64,000 bases of DNA from Methylobacterium hispanicum (GTDB taxonomy: Bacteria > Pseudomonadota > Alphaproteobacteria > Rhizobiales > Beijerinckiaceae), in NCBI RefSeq assembly GCF_022179285.1, contig NZ_BPQO01000025.1, positions 42,592 through 106,591 on the forward strand, read 5' to 3'. The notes under the pieces are model-generated. The model was not told the origin of the DNA. It worked only from the letters and a program-made list of their open reading frames with translations, and did not search any database. Position numbers and translations under genes: made by a program. This document shows positions 27,237-35,359 of the stretch, piece by piece (within the stretch, counting starts at the first letter, position 1; every line of letters starts with the position of its first letter).

Positions 27237-27275
27237 TTGCACGGACCGATCGTTTAATGGATCTTACCGATCGTT
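27237..27275 (+). promoter_or_regulatory. NCS1 transporter promoter with paired operator-like sites
   Basis: ACCGATCGTT occurs at 27245-27254 and again at 27266-27275, 21 bp apart (two helical turns). Each copy is nearly self-palindromic, as TetR-type half-sites are. The first lies between a -35-like TTGCAC (27237-27242) and a weak -10-like GATCTT (27260-27265), and the second lies just past the -10. Binding of a dimer at each site would block RNA polymerase, so repression by the divergent TetR protein is inferred. Confidence 0.6.
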
Positions 27276-27354
27276 AAAAACCGGCACAACGATTGCGACG
27301 CCGTCCACCGGCCAAAGAGCGATCGGACGAGGCCGGACCACTGGGAGGTGGCAG

Positions 27355-28878
27355 ATGTCGATTCACGCAAACGAGCTCGCGCCGCCCGGCGCCGCAGTGC
27401 CGGAGGTGTCCGGCGCACACGGGACGCACGACGCGATCATCATGAAACCGAGCTACGACCCGAACCTCGTCAACGAGGATCTGGCGCCGCTCAGGAAGCA
27501 GACCTGGGGCACCTACAACATCTTCGCCTTCTGGATGTCGGACGTGCACAGCGTCGGCGGCTACGTCACCGCCGGCAGCCTGTTCTCGCTCGGCCTGGTG
27601 AGCTGGCAGGTGCTGATCGCTCTCATCGTCGGCATCGTGATCGTGCAGGTCTTCTGCAACCTCGTGGCCAAGCCCAGCCAGGTCTCGGGCACGCCCTACC
27701 CGGTGATCTGCCGCGCCTCCTTCGGGGTGAAGGGCGCCAACATCCCGGCGATCATCCGCGGCCTGATCGCGGTGGCGTGGTACGGTATCCAGACCTATCT
27801 CGCCTCGGCCGCCTTCATGGTGGTGGCCCTGCGCTTCTACCCCGAACTCGCTCCCTACGCCGACCTGAAGCAGTACGGTTTCGCCGGCCTGTCGGCGCTC
27901 GGCTGGGCCTCGTTCATGTTCCTCTGGGTCGTGCAGGCGCTGGTGTTCTGGCGCGGCATGGACGCGATCCGCGTGTTCATCGACTGGGCGGGACCGGCCG
28001 TCTACGTCGTGATGATCGCGCTGGCGGGCTACCTCGTGGCGAAGGCCGGGCTCGGCAATGTCGGCCTGACGCTGGGCGAGGTGAAGTACACGGGCTGGGC
28101 GGCGCTGCCGGTGATGCTCAACGCCATCGCGCTGGTGGTGTCCTACTTCTCCGGCCCGATGCTGAACTTCGGCGACTTCTCGCGCTACGGTTCGAGCTTC
28201 GCGGCGGTGAAGCGGGGCAACTTCTGGGGCCTGCCGGTCAACTTCCTGGGCTTCTCGCTGCTGACCGTCATCACGGCGTCCGCCACCGTGCCGGTCTTCG
28301 GCCACCTGATCACCGATCCGGTCGAGACGGTGAGCCGCATCGACAGCACCTTCGCGGTGGTGCTCGGCGCCTTCACCTTCATGGTGGCGACGATCGGCAT
28401 CAACATCGTGGCGAACTTCGTCTCGCCGGCCTTCGACTTCTCGAACGTCGCGCCGAAGCGGATCTCGTGGCGGATGGGCGGGATGATCGCGGCGGTCGGC
28501 TCGATCTTCATCACGCCGTGGAACCTCTACAACAACCCGGCGGTGATCCACTACACGCTCGATATCCTGGGTGCCTTCATCGGGCCGCTGTTCGGCATCC
28601 TGATCGCCGACTTCTACCTCGTGAAGAAGGAGAGGATCGTGCTGGACGACCTCTACACGATGAGCCCGGCCGGCAGCTACTGGTACGAGAACGGCTACAA
28701 CCGGGCCGCCGTGACGGCGCTGATCCCCTCCGCCCTGGTGCCGGCGCTCTGCGTGCTGGTCCCGAGCCTCGGGGTGCTGGCGAACTTCACGTGGTTCATC
28801 GGCTGCGCGCTCGGCTTCGTGATCTACCTCGCCCTGATGCGCCGCCAGCCGGTACTGGCCGCCCAGCCGGCGGAGTAG
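27355..28878 (+). CDS. NCS1-family nucleobase:cation symporter
   Basis: A 507-residue membrane permease with about twelve transmembrane segments. NCS1 features include the N-terminal tail NEDLAPLRKQTWGTYNIFAFWMSDVHSVGGY and the conserved GTPYPVICRASFGVKGANIPAIIRG block. NFGDFSRYGSS and PWNLYNNPAV are also present. NCS1 members take up uracil, cytosine, allantoin, thiamine or hydantoins. The RutR-like regulator next door makes a pyrimidine or its breakdown product the best guess. GGGAGG lies 8 bp before ATG 27355. Confidence 0.9.
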   Translation: MSIHANELAPPGAAVPEVSGAHGTHDAIIMKPSYDPNLVNEDLAPLRKQTWGTYNIFAFWMSDVHSVGGYVTAGSLFSLGLVSWQVLIALIVGIVIVQVFCNLVAKPSQVSGTPYPVICRASFGVKGANIPAIIRGLIAVAWYGIQTYLASAAFMVVALRFYPELAPYADLKQYGFAGLSALGWASFMFLWVVQALVFWRGMDAIRVFIDWAGPAVYVVMIALAGYLVAKAGLGNVGLTLGEVKYTGWAALPVMLNAIALVVSYFSGPMLNFGDFSRYGSSFAAVKRGNFWGLPVNFLGFSLLTVITASATVPVFGHLITDPVETVSRIDSTFAVVLGAFTFMVATIGINIVANFVSPAFDFSNVAPKRISWRMGGMIAAVGSIFITPWNLYNNPAVIHYTLDILGAFIGPLFGILIADFYLVKKERIVLDDLYTMSPAGSYWYENGYNRAAVTALIPSALVPALCVLVPSLGVLANFTWFIGCALGFVIYLALMRRQPVLAAQPAE

Positions 28879-28994
28879 GCGCGAGACCACGCAGCGCTCT
28901 CCGCCCGGGATGGGCGGGGAGCGCTCCGGCCCGAACCGCCGCCCGTTTTGCGGCGCTTCCTAATTCCGGATGATCACGGCGACACCCGTGGATC

Positions 28995-29191
28995 CCCTCT
29001 CCCCGCCGTGCGGGGAGAGGGCTTCATGCCCCCTTGTCGGGGCATGGAGCGAGCCGGCTGGCGGGGGTGAGGGGGCTTCGACGGAGAAGCCTCATCCGGT
29101 GATCCCCCCTCACCGCCGCTGCGGCTGCGCCTCCGCTTCCTGTCTGCACAACGAGGTGCAGACAGGCCTCTCCCCGCCGGGCGGGGAGAGG
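28995..29191. repeat. Mosaic of extragenic palindromic hairpins
   Basis: The 354 bp gap between the transporter and the formyltransferase gene holds no gene but at least five inverted repeats. A 12 bp stem lies at 28995-29006/29010-29021, built on CCTCTCCCCGC. Shorter ones follow: ATGCCCC/GGGGCAT (29026-29032/29039-29045), GGTGAGGGGG/CCCCCTCACC (29066-29075/29105-29114) enclosing a smaller hairpin, and CTGTCTGCAC/GTGCAGACAG (29140-29149/29156-29165). A second copy of the first hairpin closes the array (29167-29177/29181-29191). The two identical outer hairpins bound a mosaic typical of dispersed REP/BIME-like elements; it may also end transcription from both sides. Confidence 0.75.
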
Positions 29192-29232
29192 GGGCGCTCA
29201 ATACGGGAAGGCGTTGCGTTCAAGGCGAAACA

Positions 29233-30165
29233 CTATCCGCCGAGGATCGTGCCCACGCTCAACCCGCCCTCGCGCGCGAACTCGCCCGCCGAGACCTTCC
29301 GGCCGCCCTCCGGCTTCACCCGGAACACCTCGATCTGGCCACCCTGCGCGGCGACGCGGAACGAGTCCTCGCCGACTGCCACCACCTCGCCGAGCTTGCC
29401 CCGCACGTCGCCGAAGCGGCGGATCGGGTGCAGCTTGGCGTCGAAGACCTGCAGAGTCTTGCCCGCGAGCGTCGTCCAGGCGCCGGGCGCCGGGTTCGAG
29501 GCGCGGATGAGCGCGTAGACGTGCTCCGCGTGGCTCGCCCAGCTGATCGCCGACTCGCGCGTGCGGAACCAACCCTCGTAGCTCGCCGCATCCTCGTCCT
29601 GGGCGATCTCGACGTGCTCGCCCGCCACCACGAGGTCGGCGGCCTCCAGCATCGCGGCGACGCCCTGGGGGAAGAGCTGCTTGAAGTAGACGTCGCCGAG
29701 CGTGTCGTCGGGCCCGATCGCGCAGGTCTTCTGCAGGATCACCGGCCCCTCGTCGAGGCCGTCGGTCGGGCGGAAGATCGTGAGCCCGGTCTCGGTGTCG
29801 CCGCGGGCGATCGGCCAGTTGATCGAGGAGGGCCCGCGATACCGCGGCAGCAGCGAGGGATGGTACTGGATCGTGCCGTGCTTCGGGATGTTGACGAAGT
29901 CCTGCGGCGCGAACTGCAGCACGTAGGCCATCACGCCGATATCGGCGTCGAGCCCGCGCATCGCCTCCGCCGCCTCGGCGCTCTTCAGGCTTGGGAACTG
30001 GAAGACCGGCAGCCCGCGCTCTTCGGCAGCGGTCCGCAGGACGTCGGGCTTCGCACCGGCCTTCTCGGGCGCGCAGAACACGCCCGCCACCGTGTCGCCG
30101 CGGTCGAGGAAGGCCTCGAGCACCGCCTTGCCGAAATCCTGCTGACCGATGAAGGCGACACGCAT
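29233..30165 (-). CDS. Formyltransferase-fold protein, 10-formyl-THF hydrolase-like
   Basis: A 310-residue protein with the N-terminal formyltransferase fold and C-terminal subdomain of methionyl-tRNA formyltransferases. Motifs match better the hydrolase domain of 10-formyltetrahydrofolate dehydrogenase: start VAFIGQQDFGKAV, then YHPSLLPRYRG, SSINWPIARGD, DGLDEGPVILQKTC, PDDTLGDVYFKQLFPQG and SYEG. The catalytic His (YHPSLLP) and Asp (DGLDEG) are present, while the Asn of the tRNA enzyme is not in its usual place. It may hydrolyse or transfer formyl groups on folate. It is transcribed together with frc (150 bp apart), linking it to formyl-CoA metabolism. Confidence 0.82.
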   Translation of the reverse strand: MRVAFIGQQDFGKAVLEAFLDRGDTVAGVFCAPEKAGAKPDVLRTAAEERGLPVFQFPSLKSAEAAEAMRGLDADIGVMAYVLQFAPQDFVNIPKHGTIQYHPSLLPRYRGPSSINWPIARGDTETGLTIFRPTDGLDEGPVILQKTCAIGPDDTLGDVYFKQLFPQGVAAMLEAADLVVAGEHVEIAQDEDAASYEGWFRTRESAISWASHAEHVYALIRASNPAPGAWTTLAGKTLQVFDAKLHPIRRFGDVRGKLGEVVAVGEDSFRVAAQGGQIEVFRVKPEGGRKVSAGEFAREGGLSVGTILGG

Positions 30166-30315
30166 GAACGATCCTTGGGTGATGATCCTCGGGTGCCCCC
30201 TCGGCGCGCCGGAGGGGACGGACGGCGAAGCGGGCGCAGGGAACCTGCGCCCGCGTTCGGGGACCGATCGTCGTCGTGGCCGCGGCCTCGGTGAGGACGC
30301 CGCGGCGGGTGATCG

Positions 30316-31593
30316 CTACTCGGCGGCGATCTTCTGCACCGCGCCGACCGCGCCGGAATGCTCGATCTCGGCGATCTCGGCCTCCGAATAGCCGAGCACG
30401 GTGCGCAGGATCTCGTCGGTGTGCTCGCCGAGAAGCGGGGAGCGCGTCACTTCGGCGGGGCTCGCCGAGAGCTTGATCGGGTTTCCGACGGTCAGGTACT
30501 TGCCGCGGGTCGGGTGATCGACCTCCACGATGGTGCCGGTCTTGTGCAGGGCCTCGTCCTCGGCGATCTCCTTCATCGACAGGATCGGGCCGCAGGGGAT
30601 GTCGTACTTGTTGAGGATGTCCATCGCCTCGAACTTGTCGTGCTTCATCGTCCAGGCTTCGATGCGCGTGAAGATCTCGTTGAGATGCGGCAGGCGCGCC
30701 TTGGGCGTGGCGTAGTCCGGGTCGGTCTTCCAGCCGGGCTCGCCGATGATGTCGCAGATCGGCTCCCAGACCGGGCCCTGCGTGATGAAGTAGATGTAGG
30801 CGTTGGGATCGTGCTCCCAGCCCTTGCACTTGAGGATGCGGCCGGGCTGGCCGCCGCCGGAATCGTTGCCCGCGCGCGGCGTCGCGTCGCCGAAGGGCAC
30901 GCCCTCGCCGAACTGGCTGTACTCCCGGAGGGGGCCGTGGGCGAGGCGCTGCTGGTCGCGCAGCTTCACCCGGCAGAGGTTGAGCACGCTGTCCTGCATG
31001 GCGCAATCGACCCGCTGGCCGAGGCCGCTATGGGTGCGGTGGAAGAGCGCCGTGACGATGCCGAGGGCGAGGTGCAGGCCGGTGCCGGAATCGCCGATCT
31101 GCGCGCCCGTCACCATCGGGATGCCGTCGCGAAAGCCCGTGGTCGAGGCGGCGCCGCCCGCGCACTGGGCGACGTTCTCGTAGACCTTGCAATCTTCGTA
31201 GCGCCCGGGGCCGAAGCCCTTCACGGAGGCCAGGATCATGCGCGGGTTGGCCTCGTGGATCTTCTCCCAGGTCAGGCCCATGCGGGCGAGAGCGCCGGGG
31301 GCGAAGTTCTCGACGAGGACGTCGCATTCCTTGATGAGGCGCCAGAGCACCTCCTTGCCCTTGGGGTTCTTGGAATCGAGCGTGATCGAGCGCTTGTTGT
31401 GGTTCAGCATCGTGAAATAGAGGCTGTCCACGTCCGGGATGTCTTGGAGCTGCCCGCGCGTCGCGTCGCCCACGCCCGGGCGCTCGACCTTGATCACGTC
31501 GGCGCCGAACCATGCCAGGAGCTGCGTACAGGTGGGGCCGGACTGGACGTGCGTGAAATCCAGAACCTTGATGCCGTCCAGAGCCTTGCTCAT
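30316..31593 (-). CDS. frc: Formyl-CoA transferase
   Basis: A 425-residue class III CoA-transferase that moves CoA from formyl-CoA to oxalate, the entry step of oxalate breakdown. The N-terminus (LDGIKVLDFTHVQSGPTCTQLLAWFGADVIKVE) carries Gln17, the catalytic Asp is in QIGDSGTGLHL (about residue 168), and the active-site glycine loop appears as GGGQPG. The length matches Oxalobacter Frc, and the high motif conservation favours a true Frc over other CaiB/BaiF members. Oxalyl-CoA decarboxylase is not in the window. The operator-like palindrome at 31701-31717 lies about 110 bp upstream. Confidence 0.93.
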   Translation of the reverse strand: MSKALDGIKVLDFTHVQSGPTCTQLLAWFGADVIKVERPGVGDATRGQLQDIPDVDSLYFTMLNHNKRSITLDSKNPKGKEVLWRLIKECDVLVENFAPGALARMGLTWEKIHEANPRMILASVKGFGPGRYEDCKVYENVAQCAGGAASTTGFRDGIPMVTGAQIGDSGTGLHLALGIVTALFHRTHSGLGQRVDCAMQDSVLNLCRVKLRDQQRLAHGPLREYSQFGEGVPFGDATPRAGNDSGGGQPGRILKCKGWEHDPNAYIYFITQGPVWEPICDIIGEPGWKTDPDYATPKARLPHLNEIFTRIEAWTMKHDKFEAMDILNKYDIPCGPILSMKEIAEDEALHKTGTIVEVDHPTRGKYLTVGNPIKLSASPAEVTRSPLLGEHTDEILRTVLGYSEAEIAEIEHSGAVGAVQKIAAE

Positions 31594-31700
31594 CGTCTCT
31601 TCCCCATGCGCGGCGCCGCTGTCCGATTCGCCGCCCGAAGCCGGTCCCAGGCTGTCCAGGGTTCGGCGGGCGACAGGCGCTCGATTTTGTCAGCCCACGT

Positions 31701-31717
31701 TGGAATACCAGATTCCA
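31701..31717. promoter_or_regulatory. Palindrome upstream of frc
   Basis: TGGAAT (31701-31706) and ATTCCA (31712-31717) form an inverted repeat with 5 bp between arms, about 110 bp before the frc start. Its size suits a dimeric repressor or activator such as a GntR-family protein, but no regulator gene adjoins. Candidate operator only. Confidence 0.35.
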
Positions 31718-31917
31718 GATGTCAAACCACCCGCCCGCCGCCTCGGTGGACGGCGGGAGACGGCTCTCGGTGGCATAGAATATGCCGACACGGCCGCCGC
31801 CTCAAGCGCCCGGGAACCCTGCAACGGCCGAATCCGATATTGCTGCATCTGCGAAGACGGTCGAGGCCTCAAGTTCTCGCGCCGCAAAATAGGCTTTTCG
31901 CTTCGCCAACTTCGCAC

Positions 31918-31972
31918 GCAAACATTCGGCAAGCACTCGACGAGCACTCCACAAGCACTTGGCAAGTTGCGA
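31918..31972. repeat. Five phased 11 bp imperfect repeats
   Basis: Consecutive 11 bp units start at 31918, 31929, 31940, 31951 and 31962. The three central units contain the identical core AGCACT at 31932, 31943 and 31954; the first and last are degenerate (GCAAACATTCG, GCAAGTTGCGA). The period equals one DNA turn, so bound proteins would lie on one face of the helix. The array is 66 bp upstream of the 88-residue gene, a suitable place for an activator. Confidence 0.65.
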
Positions 31973-32037
31973 TGGCCGCGCCATCCTCCCGGCCAGCGCG
32001 CCGCCCTGCGCCCTCAGTGAGAACGGGAGCGACCTCC

Positions 32038-32304
32038 ATGCTTGCCAGCAGCCGCCTGATCAAATCCTCGTGGATCGCCGTCGAGGTCACGCGCGACCGG
32101 GCGGAGCGGGTGCTCGTGGTCGAAACCTACATCGCGGTGAGCCCGCTGGAGCGGAACTACGATGCCGGCCAGTACGAGAAGGTGGTCGGCTGCGTGCGCA
32201 GGGTCTTGGAGGCCCATCCGGAGATCGACCGGGCCTCGATCCTGAGCATGCACCGGGACGCGGGCTGCACCGCCCTGTTCCGGGAGACCCCCGCGGCGGC
32301 CTGA
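32038..32304 (+). CDS. Small conserved-looking protein, unknown
   Basis: An 88-residue soluble protein starting at ATG 32038, with GGGAGCGACC upstream as a plausible RBS. It contains SWIAVEVTRDRAERVLVVETYIAVSPLERNYDAGQYEKVVGCVRRVLEAHP, a mixed beta-alpha pattern without membrane segments, and one Cys near the C-terminus (DAGCTALF). No family recognised. It is separated by only two bases from the start of the P-loop protein gene, so the two form an operon and may work together. Confidence 0.7.
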   Translation: MLASSRLIKSSWIAVEVTRDRAERVLVVETYIAVSPLERNYDAGQYEKVVGCVRRVLEAHPEIDRASILSMHRDAGCTALFRETPAAA

Positions 32305-32306
32305 GC

Positions 32307-34133
32307 GTGAGCGCGGGCGCCGGAAGCGCGACGGGACGGGGCCCCTGGAACCCGGGCATCGAATCGACCCTGCCGCGGGCCTTCCTGCCGCTGGCCACCG
32401 TGTTCCGCCCGGAGAACGTGGCGACGCCCCTCGCCGAGGCGCAGGAGGTGGCCGCCTTCTCGGGCCTCGCGCCGACCGAGGTGGTGGCGTTCCGCCCCGA
32501 GCGGCTCGTCGTGCACGAGCTGCTGATCCGGGTGATGGCCGACCTCTCGGTGCCGATGGGCGAGACCTACGGCGATCTCGGCGTCAACTTCCGGGCGATC
32601 GTCGCGGCGATCCACGCGGACGTGATTGCCCCCCGGATGGCGGAGATCCGGGCCTGCCACGCGGCGGCCCGCGCTGATCTCTCGGCCCGCATCGCCGCCG
32701 AGCTCGACGCGATGCTCACCCCGCCCGCCTCCGCGCCGCCCCCGGAACCGCCGCGCGGCTGGCGGGCGCTCCTGGGACTCGCGCCGAAGCCCGCCCCCGC
32801 GCCGGCCCGCCCGATCGCGGAGCCGCCGGAGGCGCGGGCCGAGGCGCATCTCTCCGACTGGGAGGCCCGCGCCGGCCAAGATCCCGCAGAGGGCGCCGCG
32901 CAGGCCGGCCTCGCCCGGGTGGTGCGCAGCCTGATCCGCCATCGCGGCGGCCTGATCGGGGATCGCGCCCTGATCGTGCGCCTCGCCACAACGCTCGCCC
33001 TCAACCGGGAGGGCAGCCGCCGGATCGGGCGGTTGATCGAGCCCTGGTTCGCCGAGTCCGTGGCGCGGGCGGGCCACACGGTGGTGCGGGCGCAGGCGCA
33101 GCCCATCGTGATGAACGTGAAGGGCGCCTCCGCCTCGGGCAAGAGCACGATGCGTCCCCTGCAGCGCGCGCTCGCCGCCCGGCTCGACATCCCCTGGTCA
33201 GACTTCGCGGTGATCACGCCGGACATCTGGCGCAAGTTCCTGCTCGACTACGACAGCATCGGCCCGGCCCACGGCTACGCGGGCACGCTCACGGGGCACG
33301 AGGTCGAGATCGTGGACGCCAAGCTCGACCGCTACATGGCCCGCAAGGCTCGGGAGGGGCGCATGTCGCACCTCCTGATCGACCGCTTCCGCTTCGACAG
33401 CTTCAACGCTGTCTCGGGAACCCAGGACGGCAGCCAGCTCCTCACCCGGTTCGGGCACCGGGTCTTCATGCTGTTCATGATCACGCCGCCCGAGGCGACG
33501 GTGGAGCGGGCCTGGCTCCGGGGCCTGCAGTTCGGGCGGTTCAAGGCCGTGGACGACCTGCTCGCCCACAACATCGAGGCCTTCTCCGGCATGCCGGAGC
33601 TGTTCTTCACCTGGGCGCTCAGCGCCGACAAGGAGGTCCACTACGAGTTCCTCGACAACAGCGTGAAGCTGGGCGAGCCTCCGCACACCGTCGCCTTCGG
33701 CACCAACGGCGAGCTGACGGTGCTCGACCTATCGGGCATGCTGGCGGTGGAGCGCTACCGGCGGATCGACGTCGAGGCGCGCGCGCCCGGTTCCGTCTAT
33801 CCCGACGCCGGCCTGCTCGCGCCGGAGCACAATACCGGCTTCCTGCGCGCCTGCGCCCGGCGGATGCGCGCGATCCGCTTCGCCGAGCGCGCGAGCGGGC
33901 GGATCTACGCCGTCCACCGGGCCGGACGCCTCACCTGCCTCGACCGCGCCGCCCTCGACCGGGCACTCTCCGACCCGGACACCCGCGCCGCGCTGGCGGC
34001 GATCGGGGGCGGCCACCCGGACCGGATCCCGGACGGGACGGCGCAGGAGGGAGCCCTGGAGCGCGGCCGGACCCTCACACTCGGGGCGTGGGGTGAGGAT
34101 CAGCCGCACGCTCTGGAGGCGGCGGAGGCCTGA
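32307..34133 (+). CDS. P-loop NTPase with zeta-toxin-like domain
   Basis: A 608-residue cytoplasmic protein starting at GTG 32307. The first 250 residues are an unrecognised, partly Pro/Ala-rich region. A nucleotide-binding core then begins with Walker A GASASGKST (273-281), followed by VITPDIWRKFLLDYDSIGPAHGYAGTL, a zeta-toxin/polynucleotide-kinase-like layout in which Asp306 could be the catalytic base. A lid-like segment LLIDRFRFDSFN follows, with a further C-terminal region of about 200 residues. Zeta toxins phosphorylate UDP-GlcNAc, but the long flanking regions and the absence of an epsilon antitoxin argue against a simple toxin. The 88-residue partner is immediately upstream. Function unknown; a small-molecule or RNA kinase is possible. 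Confidence 0.72.
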   Translation: MSAGAGSATGRGPWNPGIESTLPRAFLPLATVFRPENVATPLAEAQEVAAFSGLAPTEVVAFRPERLVVHELLIRVMADLSVPMGETYGDLGVNFRAIVAAIHADVIAPRMAEIRACHAAARADLSARIAAELDAMLTPPASAPPPEPPRGWRALLGLAPKPAPAPARPIAEPPEARAEAHLSDWEARAGQDPAEGAAQAGLARVVRSLIRHRGGLIGDRALIVRLATTLALNREGSRRIGRLIEPWFAESVARAGHTVVRAQAQPIVMNVKGASASGKSTMRPLQRALAARLDIPWSDFAVITPDIWRKFLLDYDSIGPAHGYAGTLTGHEVEIVDAKLDRYMARKAREGRMSHLLIDRFRFDSFNAVSGTQDGSQLLTRFGHRVFMLFMITPPEATVERAWLRGLQFGRFKAVDDLLAHNIEAFSGMPELFFTWALSADKEVHYEFLDNSVKLGEPPHTVAFGTNGELTVLDLSGMLAVERYRRIDVEARAPGSVYPDAGLLAPEHNTGFLRACARRMRAIRFAERASGRIYAVHRAGRLTCLDRAALDRALSDPDTRAALAAIGGGHPDRIPDGTAQEGALERGRTLTLGAWGEDQPHALEAAEA

Positions 34134-34172
34134 GCGAGCCTCCGCCCGCCACCATCCGCCGTGCGGATGCCG

Positions 34173-34325
34173 TCAGCGCCGCACCCGCGCGGGCTGCGGC
34201 CGCAGGACCGCGCGGCACGCCGCGTGCAGCGCGAGGCAGGCCAGCGCCGCGCCGGCCGCGGCGAGCCCGAGGGCCGGCGGGATCGCCGTCAGGGACCCAG
34301 TCATGGGGATTGTCACGGTGAGCAT
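34173..34325 (-). CDS. Small single-pass membrane protein, tentative
   Basis: A 50-residue reading frame with one hydrophobic helix (IPPALGLAAAGAALACLALHAAC) followed by an Arg-rich cytoplasmic-type tail ending PARVRR. It fills most of the gap after the P-loop gene on the opposite strand. Topology looks biological, but GC-rich DNA can produce such frames by chance and no strong RBS is evident. Confidence 0.4.
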   Translation of the reverse strand: MLTVTIPMTGSLTAIPPALGLAAAGAALACLALHAACRAVLRPQPARVRR

Positions 34326-34482
34326 GGAACCGTTCTCCGCCGATGGCCGATAACCGCGAGGCTCGGCCCGACAGGGTTAACGGATCGTGAAGGCCAGGCC
34401 GGCAATCGTTAGGCCGCAATTAACCGCGATGCTCGATCCGGTGCCGAACCCGCGCGCAACCGACCAGGAGAACCGCCGAGGG

Positions 34483-34938
34483 ATGACGATCCGTCCGCGC
34501 CGCGCCCCGCTCCCCGGGCTCGCCCCGGCGATGCTCGCGGGCGCGCTCCTGGCTTCCGCGTCGCCCGCGATGGCCGAGGAGCCCGCGCCGCTCTACCTGC
34601 GCATCCGGCCGCCGGAGGCCCGCCCGGCACAGACCGGGGCGGGCGGCACCGGCCGCGACGACGGCGCCGGTCCCGGTGCCCTGGCGGACGCGGAGGCGAT
34701 CCGCCGGGCCCGGGCGGCGCGCGAGGCGGTCTGGGAGCGCGCCAACGCGCGCGCCCGCGTCGTGATCGCCTCGGTCTGCACCGGCTGCATGAAGCCGATG
34801 CCGCCCGCCCCGGTTCTCGCGGAGCCGGAGCCGGCTACCGCACCAAGCCCCGCGGAATCCGGCGCGACCGGGGCGCTCGCCGCCCTCGCGCCCGATCCCG
34901 CAGCCCGCCCACCCCACGCACCGGAGGAGATCCCGTGA
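34483..34938 (+). CDS. Exported hypothetical protein
   Basis: A 151-residue protein with a signal peptide (PGLAPAMLAGALLASASPAMAEEP, cleavage after AMA). The mature region has two cysteines in SVCTGCMKPMPP and otherwise is Ala/Pro-rich low-complexity sequence. AGGAG lies about 13 bp before ATG 34483. The TGA overlaps the GTG start of the next gene by 4 bp, indicating coupling. No recognised family; the CxxC could bind a metal or form a disulfide in the periplasm. Confidence 0.7.
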   Translation: MTIRPRRAPLPGLAPAMLAGALLASASPAMAEEPAPLYLRIRPPEARPAQTGAGGTGRDDGAGPGALADAEAIRRARAAREAVWERANARARVVIASVCTGCMKPMPPAPVLAEPEPATAPSPAESGATGALAALAPDPAARPPHAPEEIP

Positions 34939-35351
34939 CGCAATCGCATCCGACCAGCGCCGCCGAGCCCGACGTCGCCTGTCCGGTCCCCATGGAGACG
35001 CTCGGCGCGATCTACCGGGCCGACGCGTACGACCTGCCGGAACTTCTCGAGGCGATCCCGCCGCTGAAGCGGGCGCAGCTCGCGACCTACCTGTACGGCA
35101 AGAGCCACATGCATCAGCTCGGCCTGAAGGTCGCCCGGGCCTGCGAGCGCGAGGATCTGGTCCGCGTCGCGGGCGAGATCGGCTCGGTGATCCACGGGCA
35201 GGCGCACCTGCCGCCGCCCAAGCCCGCCGCCGTCCCGGAGCCCGGCAACAAGCCCGGACAGAAGAAGATCAGCCTCGGCGGGCAGAAGAAGGAGACCCCG
35301 AAGATCAGCCTCGGCGGCTCCGCCGCGAAGGGCCGCAGCTTCGACTGGTGA
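34935..35351 (+). CDS. Hypothetical protein with C-terminal KISLGG repeats
   Basis: A 138-residue cytoplasmic protein starting at GTG 34935. Residues 15-95 form a compact helical region (METLGAIYRADAYDLPELLEAIPPLKRAQLATYLYG). The last 45 residues are Lys/Pro/Gly-rich and contain the motif KISLGG twice (QKKISLGGQ and TPKISLGGS), ending in KGRSFDW. The tail looks like a flexible peptide-recognition region. Function unknown; co-translated with the upstream exported protein. Confidence 0.72.
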   Translation: MTQSHPTSAAEPDVACPVPMETLGAIYRADAYDLPELLEAIPPLKRAQLATYLYGKSHMHQLGLKVARACEREDLVRVAGEIGSVIHGQAHLPPPKPAAVPEPGNKPGQKKISLGGQKKETPKISLGGSAAKGRSFDW

Positions 35352-35359
35352 GCCGAGCC

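Larger units (their letters stand above)
31594..32037. other. Intergenic region with operator-like repeats
   Basis: This 444 bp gap between divergent genes is visibly more AT-rich than its surroundings in parts. I found no convincing gene. It carries a TGGAAT-N5-ATTCCA palindrome on the frc side and an array of phased 11 bp units on the other side, listed separately. No clear sigma-70 or EcfG promoter could be fixed. Confidence 0.6.

Noticed and set aside
32038..34133. Classical epsilon/zeta toxin-antitoxin pair
   Set aside because: The large protein has over 300 extra residues, the small one shows no epsilon-like features, and no mobile context is seen.
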